From IMG/VR virus record IMGVR_UViG_3300017527_000643, positions 1-64,000 of that record: DNA of 64,000 bases; one strand, written 5' to 3'. This stretch comes from a virus. The translations under genes and the position numbers were made by a program. Within the stretch, counting starts at the first letter, position 1. Every line of letters starts with the position of its first letter. Below, in pieces: positions 59,953-64,000 of the stretch. Below the pieces are notes generated by a model. That model did not search any database and was not told the origin of the DNA. It saw only the letters and a program-made list of their open reading frames with translations.

Positions 59953-61401
59953 ATGAAGGGCAAAACTCTAATCGACTATACGAAGTGGGAAAAGGTTCAG
60001 AAGGAAGGCTTCCAAGAGAAATACGAACCGATGCAGGAAGCAATCAAGAACGGCGACAACAAGGGATATACGTTTGACCCATTCACGCAGGATCTTTTCA
60101 GTGCCCTTTACCAATTGAAGCCGCAGTTCCCGGAAGAAGCTACCCCTGGCACGAACTGGCAAAAGGAAGCACTCGATACGATGCGGGATCTCCGCGAGTA
60201 CAAGGATATTCGCAACGGTGGAACCCTCTGCGATAGCTTCCAGTCTGGTCTGGGCGCTACTGTGATGGCAAAGCATTTTGCAGAAGTGCTGCCTGAAATG
60301 GAAGAACCAAATCCCGATGAACTTCAAATGCAGCAAGAAGCTATCGAAGATTTTCTGCAGGAATTCCCCGATCACCCGAATAAGGAAAAGCACCAAAAGG
60401 CACTCCAGCGAATTGCAGACCAGAACAAGGCTTCGTCAAAGGCATGGCAGGAAGGTGCTATGAAGGGGCAGGATCTGCGGATTGCCATGCGCCAAGCGTT
60501 GACGAAGGCCAAAGAGGCTATCGGAAAAGCAGAAGAAATGGCAGATGCCTACGGGTTTGGCGACGAACCCGGTAAGGATGGGTACACTGACCCCACTATG
60601 AAGTTGCGGATCGCAGAGAAGGTTCGTGCCAATCCTAAGCTGCGCAAGCTGGCTGAACTGGCTGGAAGGTTCCGTAGAGAGGCTAGGAAGGCCCAGGCGC
60701 ACAAGAAGTCCCCTGGCCCGGATGAGATCACGGATATCGAGATGGGAGCCGACCTGGGGCGTCTTATCCCTTCGGAGCTAATGAAGCTGGCTCACCCTCT
60801 GATGAAGCTCGAATTTGCCCGCAGGATGCTGGAACGGGGCCTGTCTCAGTATAAAATGGAATCTGTAGAAAAGAAGACTCGTGGGCCTATCATCGTTTGT
60901 ATAGACAATTCATATTCGATGAGTGGTCCTAAAGAGATTTGGAGCAAAGCCATTGCGCTGGCTATGTGCCAGATTGCGGTCGATCAGAAGCGCACTTTCG
61001 AGGTTATGCATTTTGATACTAAAGTACAAAAGATCTTTGCATTTCCTGCTGGAAATACTAACCCAGAAGAACTGATTCAGTGTATGTCATACTTTAGTAA
61101 GGGCGGTACTAAATTTGCTCCGGTGCTTGCAACAGCGTATGACCATATTACGAATGCGGCTGAAAAGGATTTGAAGGAAGCGGACGTTATCTTTATCACA
61201 GACGGCGAAGCTCCACTGAGTACCACAGAACAGCAGATTATCACTGCAGCCAAGAAGGCGACCGGTGCGAGCCTGTACACGATTTGTTTGGGTGCGACTG
61301 CCCCTAGCCTGGAGCCGATCAGCGATAAGTTCCTGGATCTCAAGAATCTGACTTCTCCTGAAGATGAGGAACAGGCCAAAGAGCTTATTTTCTCTGTTTA
61401 G
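59953..61401 (+). CDS. vWA-domain protein (ViaA-like) partner of MoxR
   Basis: 482 residues from ATG 59953 after GCGGAGGAAA; the in-frame TTG at 59905 is a -35 box. Residues 1-305 are helical and charged. The vWA domain follows (about 310-482) with the full MIDAS metal site: D318-x-S320-x-S322 in DNSYSMSG, T386 in GGTKF, and D417 in ITDGEA. This is the order of ViaA, the partner of RavA in E. coli. From about 60850 the codons turn more AT-rich than in the N-terminal part. Confidence 0.9.
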   Translation: MKGKTLIDYTKWEKVQKEGFQEKYEPMQEAIKNGDNKGYTFDPFTQDLFSALYQLKPQFPEEATPGTNWQKEALDTMRDLREYKDIRNGGTLCDSFQSGLGATVMAKHFAEVLPEMEEPNPDELQMQQEAIEDFLQEFPDHPNKEKHQKALQRIADQNKASSKAWQEGAMKGQDLRIAMRQALTKAKEAIGKAEEMADAYGFGDEPGKDGYTDPTMKLRIAEKVRANPKLRKLAELAGRFRREARKAQAHKKSPGPDEITDIEMGADLGRLIPSELMKLAHPLMKLEFARRMLERGLSQYKMESVEKKTRGPIIVCIDNSYSMSGPKEIWSKAIALAMCQIAVDQKRTFEVMHFDTKVQKIFAFPAGNTNPEELIQCMSYFSKGGTKFAPVLATAYDHITNAAEKDLKEADVIFITDGEAPLSTTEQQIITAAKKATGASLYTICLGATAPSLEPISDKFLDLKNLTSPEDEEQAKELIFSV

Positions 61402-61480
61402 CCTTACCACTCCTAGACATTCCTTAATTTTTAGCCTCCACTGTGTGGTACAATACGCCGCATGTTTGGAGGATTTCATC

Positions 61481-61876
61481 ATGGCACGGGTACTTATAGT
61501 TGATGACGATCCATCTATATTGAAATTTGTAGAGGAAATATTAAACAAATATGCGAAAAACGAATATAGTTCAGATTGGGATTTACGGGTTACTTCAGTT
61601 AGCAGCGCGATTAAAGCGCTAGAAATAGTAAAAGAGCATAATTTTGAACTGATTATAACTGATATTCTGATGGCGCGTATGGATGGGTGGGAATTTATTA
61701 AGGAAATTAGAAAGAAATTTCCGCAGTTTGATACCCCAATTGTAGTTATATCTGCGATCCAAGGGGCAGATCTAAAGTATGAAAGTATGCGGCACGGAGC
61801 AAGTGCCTGGTTCCATAAGCCATTGCGCCCAAAGGAATTCACCACAGAAATTTTTAAATTGATTCAGGAGCGTTAG
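61481..61876 (+). CDS. Stand-alone response-regulator receiver domain (CheY-like)
   Basis: 131 residues from ATG 61481 after TTGGAGGATTTC. Acid pocket D8 and D9 (VDDDP), phospho-acceptor D61 (ITDILM), S91 (VISA), and K113 (FHKPLRP); all receiver residues are intact. There is no output domain. Such single-domain proteins act by binding partners after phosphorylation by a host kinase. A TACAAT at 61450-61455 could be its -10. No histidine kinase is present. Confidence 0.92.
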   Translation: MARVLIVDDDPSILKFVEEILNKYAKNEYSSDWDLRVTSVSSAIKALEIVKEHNFELIITDILMARMDGWEFIKEIRKKFPQFDTPIVVISAIQGADLKYESMRHGASAWFHKPLRPKEFTTEIFKLIQER

Positions 61877-61880
61877 GCAG

Positions 61881-62216
61881 ATGGACATCTCTACTATACT
61901 TAGCGGTATCTCTATACTCCTCGCAGCATCTTTAGTAATTTGGATGAAAGTCATTTCTGCACGGGCGTTTAAATCCCTTGATGACAAAATAAAGGATTTA
62001 CACGACACTGTTGCGGGCTTAGATTCATCTGTGCGAGACATGGAAAAGGAAATCGTTCGCTTCCAAGCTTTTGAAAAGGGTGTTGATAAAGACATCAAGC
62101 AAGTGAAAGCTGACGTTATCCGTGAAGCACAGGTGATGAATAACCATTTGGAGACTGTGCATAAAAAGATCGACCACGTTGATACTATATTAGAAAAGCT
62201 GCGGGATAAAAAGTAG
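61881..62216 (+). CDS. Membrane-anchored coiled-coil protein
   Basis: 111 residues, four bases after the receiver gene. One membrane helix (about 5-24: TILSGISILLAASLVIWMKV) is followed by a long coiled coil (about 30-108). Basic residues sit just after the membrane helix, so by the positive-inside rule the coiled coil should face the cytoplasm. It may be the target or anchor of the receiver protein. An inner spanin would need the opposite topology. Confidence 0.7.
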   Translation: MDISTILSGISILLAASLVIWMKVISARAFKSLDDKIKDLHDTVAGLDSSVRDMEKEIVRFQAFEKGVDKDIKQVKADVIREAQVMNNHLETVHKKIDHVDTILEKLRDKK

Positions 62217-62226
62217 GGAGCCGATT

Positions 62227-62424
62227 ATGGTAACTGAAAAATTTAAAGAACTTATAGCCTACGTGGCGTCCTGCAACGGTACTGGGCGAGCAGAATTAGA
62301 TCAAAAGGTTGCTGCGGGAATACTTAATAAAGACGAAGCTGATTTAGTTTTTTATTATGCTAGCATCAAAAAGATAAATAATAAATTAGACAACATTACC
62401 AAAAAAGCCAAAGCTTCTCTTTGA
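62227..62424 (+). CDS. Small helical protein, 65 residues
   Basis: ATG 62227 follows AGGGAGC. The sequence is two helices (VTEKFKELIAYVAS and AAGILNKDEADLVFYYASI) with a Lys-rich end. No family recognised. Its stop TGA begins the hairpin that covers the next gene's ribosome site. Confidence 0.6.
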   Translation: MVTEKFKELIAYVASCNGTGRAELDQKVAAGILNKDEADLVFYYASIKKINNKLDNITKKAKASL

Positions 62425-62456
62425 GCCTTCTTGAAGTATAATACTTCTAGGAGGCT
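62424..62456 (+). promoter_or_regulatory. Long palindrome over the ribosome site of the RmlC-like gene
   Basis: AGCCT (62424-62428) pairs with AGGCT (62452-62456), CT with AG, and GAAGTAT (62433-62439) with ATACTTC (62441-62447), with single mismatches between the stems and centre A62440. The right arm holds the AGGAGG site of ATG 62461. TATAAT (62437-62442) also lies in the centre, so it could be an operator over a promoter, or an RNA hairpin that blocks translation. Confidence 0.6.
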
Positions 62457-62460
62457 ACCC

Positions 62461-62952
62461 ATGCAACCCTACAAAAAAATCATCAGAGATCCCATTCAAG
62501 TGTTCAGGCGCAGATGGAATGCTGACGGGCGTGGTAGGCTTATGGAAGGGCTTAGGAACGACGATAAGGCGTTCTCAGAGGACTTTGGGCAAGCTTACGT
62601 GACTACGATCCTTCCTGGGGTTATCAAAGCATGGCACATGCACGAAAAGCAAACTGATCGGATGCTGCTTCTGCGTGGGACTGTGCGGTTCGTGGCTGTC
62701 TTAGGGCTTGTGGCACATACGCCTGAAGGGCTTGGCCCGGATGTAAAAATGGATTTTGTAGTTAGCGATTTTGACCCATATTTGATTGTTATCCCGCCGA
62801 CTCTCTACCATGGATTTCAAAATATGGCAGATGAAGAAGCTTATATTTTGAATATTCCTACTAAAGAATACAACCGTGAAAACCCGGATGAAAAGCGGCT
62901 TGATCCTCATGATATTGTGGACTTTCCCTGGAAAATATCGTTGGATGGATAA
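62461..62952 (+). CDS. RmlC-like cupin sugar epimerase
   Basis: 163 residues from ATG 62461 with AGGAGG six bases upstream; an in-frame TTG at 62431 lies in the palindrome. The family pattern is clear: DGRGRLMEGLRNDD, QAYVTTILPGVIKAWHMH (H59, H61), DRMLLLRGTVRFV, VIPPTLYHGFQNM, and ILNIPTKEYNRENPDEKR. This is the dTDP-4-dehydrorhamnose 3,5-epimerase-like cupin group. It may alter a nucleotide sugar for host surface or phage glycans. No other sugar gene is nearby. Confidence 0.85.
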   Translation: MQPYKKIIRDPIQVFRRRWNADGRGRLMEGLRNDDKAFSEDFGQAYVTTILPGVIKAWHMHEKQTDRMLLLRGTVRFVAVLGLVAHTPEGLGPDVKMDFVVSDFDPYLIVIPPTLYHGFQNMADEEAYILNIPTKEYNRENPDEKRLDPHDIVDFPWKISLDG

Positions 62953-63165
62953 ATGCCTATCTACTCTTTGAAATGTAATGCGTGTGGGCACCTCCAAGAT
63001 GAGCTTATAGGGGTTTCAGAAATAGCAGAATATGATCCAAAGGATATGAACCTATCAGAGCTTAAAGTTAAGTGCAAAAAGTGTGGTAAACATAAGTTTA
63101 GCAAGCAGGTTGCTGCCCATGGTAAAATGCCCCATAACTGGAGCGAGTGGCAGCGAAGGCCATGA
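62953..63165 (+). CDS. Small zinc-ribbon protein (FmdB-like)
   Basis: 70 residues; the ATG at 62953 directly follows the RmlC-like stop. The start MPIYSLKCNACGH and a second CKKCGKH give a CxxC-CxxC ribbon as in FmdB-type proteins. A basic end with WSEWQRRP follows. The stop overlaps the next start as ATGA. Role unknown. Confidence 0.75.
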   Translation: MPIYSLKCNACGHLQDELIGVSEIAEYDPKDMNLSELKVKCKKCGKHKFSKQVAAHGKMPHNWSEWQRRP

Positions 63166-63371
63166 AAGAGAGTTTTAAAGAATTAGTAGATTTGATAGGT
63201 GACCGTAATAGTTTATGGGTAGAGCTTCGTACAGGAATAAAAATTTGTCTTGTAGCTGTAAATGACTACAAAAAGAAAGTGCTTACAGGAAGATACACGC
63301 CATGTGTGCCAAAAGCCCGGATATTTCCCATAAAATATGAACAAATTAAACGCATAGCTGGAGGTAACTAA
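63162..63371 (+). CDS. Small basic protein, 69 residues
   Basis: ATG 63162 overlaps the previous stop (ATGA); a GTG at 63147 would be deeper inside that gene. The pattern ELRTGIKICLVAVNDYKKKV with a later beta strand suggests a small SH3-like or alpha/beta fold. Family not recognised. It overlaps the following RHH gene by one base. Confidence 0.6.
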   Translation: MKESFKELVDLIGDRNSLWVELRTGIKICLVAVNDYKKKVLTGRYTPCVPKARIFPIKYEQIKRIAGGN

Positions 63372-63532
63372 TGAAAGCTAAAGACAAAAAGATGGACAAA
63401 GTAGCATACCGTAAGAAGATCCATATCCGGTTGGATGACGATCTTCACAGAAAACTAAGGTTGAAAGTAGCTAATGAAGCTACGACTATTCAAAATTATA
63501 TTACAAATCTTCTAAGAAAATCCTTAGTTTAG
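63371..63532 (+). CDS. Ribbon-helix-helix DNA-binding protein
   Basis: 53 residues, ATG 63371 to TAG 63530-63532, with GGAGG (63360-63364) seven bases upstream. The Arc/CopG pattern is clear: a basic start, the ribbon strand KKIHIRLDDDLHRKLR, then a turn and second helix TIQNYITNLLRKS. Such proteins are dimeric repressors. It lies just before a promoter of the CGACC family and could regulate it. Confidence 0.8.
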   Translation: MKAKDKKMDKVAYRKKIHIRLDDDLHRKLRLKVANEATTIQNYITNLLRKSLV

Positions 63533-63564
63533 GAACTTTATTACTTCCCTTCATAAAAATAAAG

Positions 63565-63593
63565 TTGACAAATCTTTAGTAGATGTTTATATT
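63565..63593 (+). promoter_or_regulatory. CGACC promoter family, diverged copy 4
   Basis: TTGACA (63565-63570), 17-base spacer that lacks the CGACC block, then TATATT (63588-63593), and a 49-base leader ending GAAGGGAGAACGAAC before ATG 63643. It keeps the core boxes, spacing and GGGAGAAC leader end of the family. Confidence 0.8.
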
Positions 63594-63642
63594 ACATCTG
63601 TCGAAGTGCTGTCGGGAACTAAACAATGAAGGGAGAACGAAC

Positions 63643-64000
63643 ATGGGTAACAAGGTAAAGAAAACGGAGCCGAAGAAGCGGGTAAAGCGGTACGACGACG
63701 CTGAGAAGGTGAAGCTCTTGAATGACTATCAGGAACTTCGAAACGGTGGCAAAAACGCTGATGTTGCTGCCAAGGAAGTTGGCGTTCCCTACATCACTTT
63801 GCGGACGTGGCAGAAGGCCAAGGAAAAGAAGCCCAAGGGCAAGAAGAAGGCTGTGAAGGCCCTTGCGCGGGGCGCGAAGGCCAAGAAGGTACGCACTCCC
63901 AAGGCTCCCAGCGCGGCTGTCGTGCTCGTGCTCACGGATGGGACGCGGGTCGAATGTGCCAATGCTACGGATGCCGTGGCGTTCATCAAGGCCAATCGCT
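63643..64000 (+). CDS. HTH protein with Lys-rich linker (3' end outside window)
   Basis: 119 codons visible. Residues about 18-60 form a helix-turn-helix of the transposase/sigma-like kind (EKVKLLNDYQELRNGGKNAD, then VAAKEVGVPYITLRTWQKA). A basic Lys/Ala linker (about 60-90: KKPKGKKKAVKALARGAKAK) precedes a small beta-alpha domain (VVLVLTDGTRVECANATDAV). High-bias codons (AAG, CTC, GCC) match MoxR and the capsid gene. It may be an abundant DNA-binding protein. The frame is open at base 64000. Confidence 0.72.
   Translation, partial: MGNKVKKTEPKKRVKRYDDAEKVKLLNDYQELRNGGKNADVAAKEVGVPYITLRTWQKAKEKKPKGKKKAVKALARGAKAKKVRTPKAPSAAVVLVLTDGTRVECANATDAVAFIKANR

Noticed and set aside
61087-61845. Minus-strand open frame of 252 codons opposite the vWA end and receiver gene
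   Set aside because: Spans two clear + strand genes and a promoter; no motif or ribosome site.
54036-62216. Lipoprotein (54036) and membrane coiled-coil protein (61881) as an outer/inner spanin pair
   Set aside because: They are far apart on opposite strands, the lipoprotein has eight mature Cys, and the coiled-coil topology by the positive-inside rule is cytoplasmic.
1-64000. tRNA genes, CRISPR arrays, insertion sequences, self-splicing introns, homing endonucleases
   Set aside because: Looked for cloverleaf-like T-loop sequences, spaced direct repeats, terminal inverted repeats with transposase genes, and split structural genes; none found by eye.

Overview
The window is a stretch of a large double-stranded DNA bacteriophage with a contractile tail (myovirus-type). 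The evidence is an ordered set of head and tail genes: portal, prohead protease, scaffold, HK97-fold major capsid protein, sheath, tube, frameshifted tail chaperone, tape measure, hub, spike and baseplate J-like protein. Genes are tightly packed, mostly on the + strand, with ATGA or TAATG overlaps and strong Shine-Dalgarno sites. There is no tRNA, CRISPR array, insertion sequence or integrase, and no gene-free stretch above 300 bases; the longest gap is 56751-56987 (237 bases). The host cannot be named. It is a bacterium that uses sigma70-like promoters (TTGACA, 17-base spacer, TATATT) and processes lipoproteins. The terminase is not inside the window, and the genome clearly continues on both sides.

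Layout. 1-4792: a partial gene, a Lys-rich histone-like protein, a large protein with an embedded DUF192 domain, and small unknowns. 4792-14037: head module. The portal is separated from the prohead protease, scaffold, decoration candidate and major capsid protein by four non-structural genes: an amidase, a membrane HExxH protein, a PD-(D/E)XK nuclease with Fe-S type cysteines, and a zinc ribbon. A terminator at 14062-14093 ends this block. 14230-26580: head-completion, neck and fibre genes, including a beta-helix fibre, a fibre with 83-residue repeats and a HAD phosphatase. 26658-40137: tail sheath, tube, chaperone (-1 frameshift on A10), tape measure, hub, spike and baseplate, interrupted by a minus-strand DHH phosphoesterase. 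40138-54039: host-recognition cassette of two G8/beta-helix paralogues, two LamG/beta-helix paralogues, an adaptor-like protein and a 1054-residue solenoid fibre. A minus-strand cysteine-rich lipoprotein gene abuts the end of that fibre gene.

54460-64000 is a non-structural region: NAD-dependent DNA ligase, an uncharacterised gene followed by an XRE regulator/HExxH (ImmA-like) protease pair, a MoxR ATPase and its vWA partner (RavA-ViaA-like), a stand-alone receiver domain, a membrane coiled-coil protein, an RmlC-like cupin, zinc-ribbon and ribbon-helix-helix proteins, and a partial HTH protein with a Lys-rich linker. Five near-identical promoters, one on the minus strand in front of the lipoprotein, tie together the lipoprotein, the uncharacterised 299-residue protein, MoxR, vWA and the last HTH gene. 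I regard this promoter-linked set as the most interesting part of the window.

Translational control also appears repeatedly: hairpins that bury the Shine-Dalgarno of the prohead protease and of the RmlC-like gene, an in-frame internal start in the scaffold gene, and the tail-chaperone frameshift.
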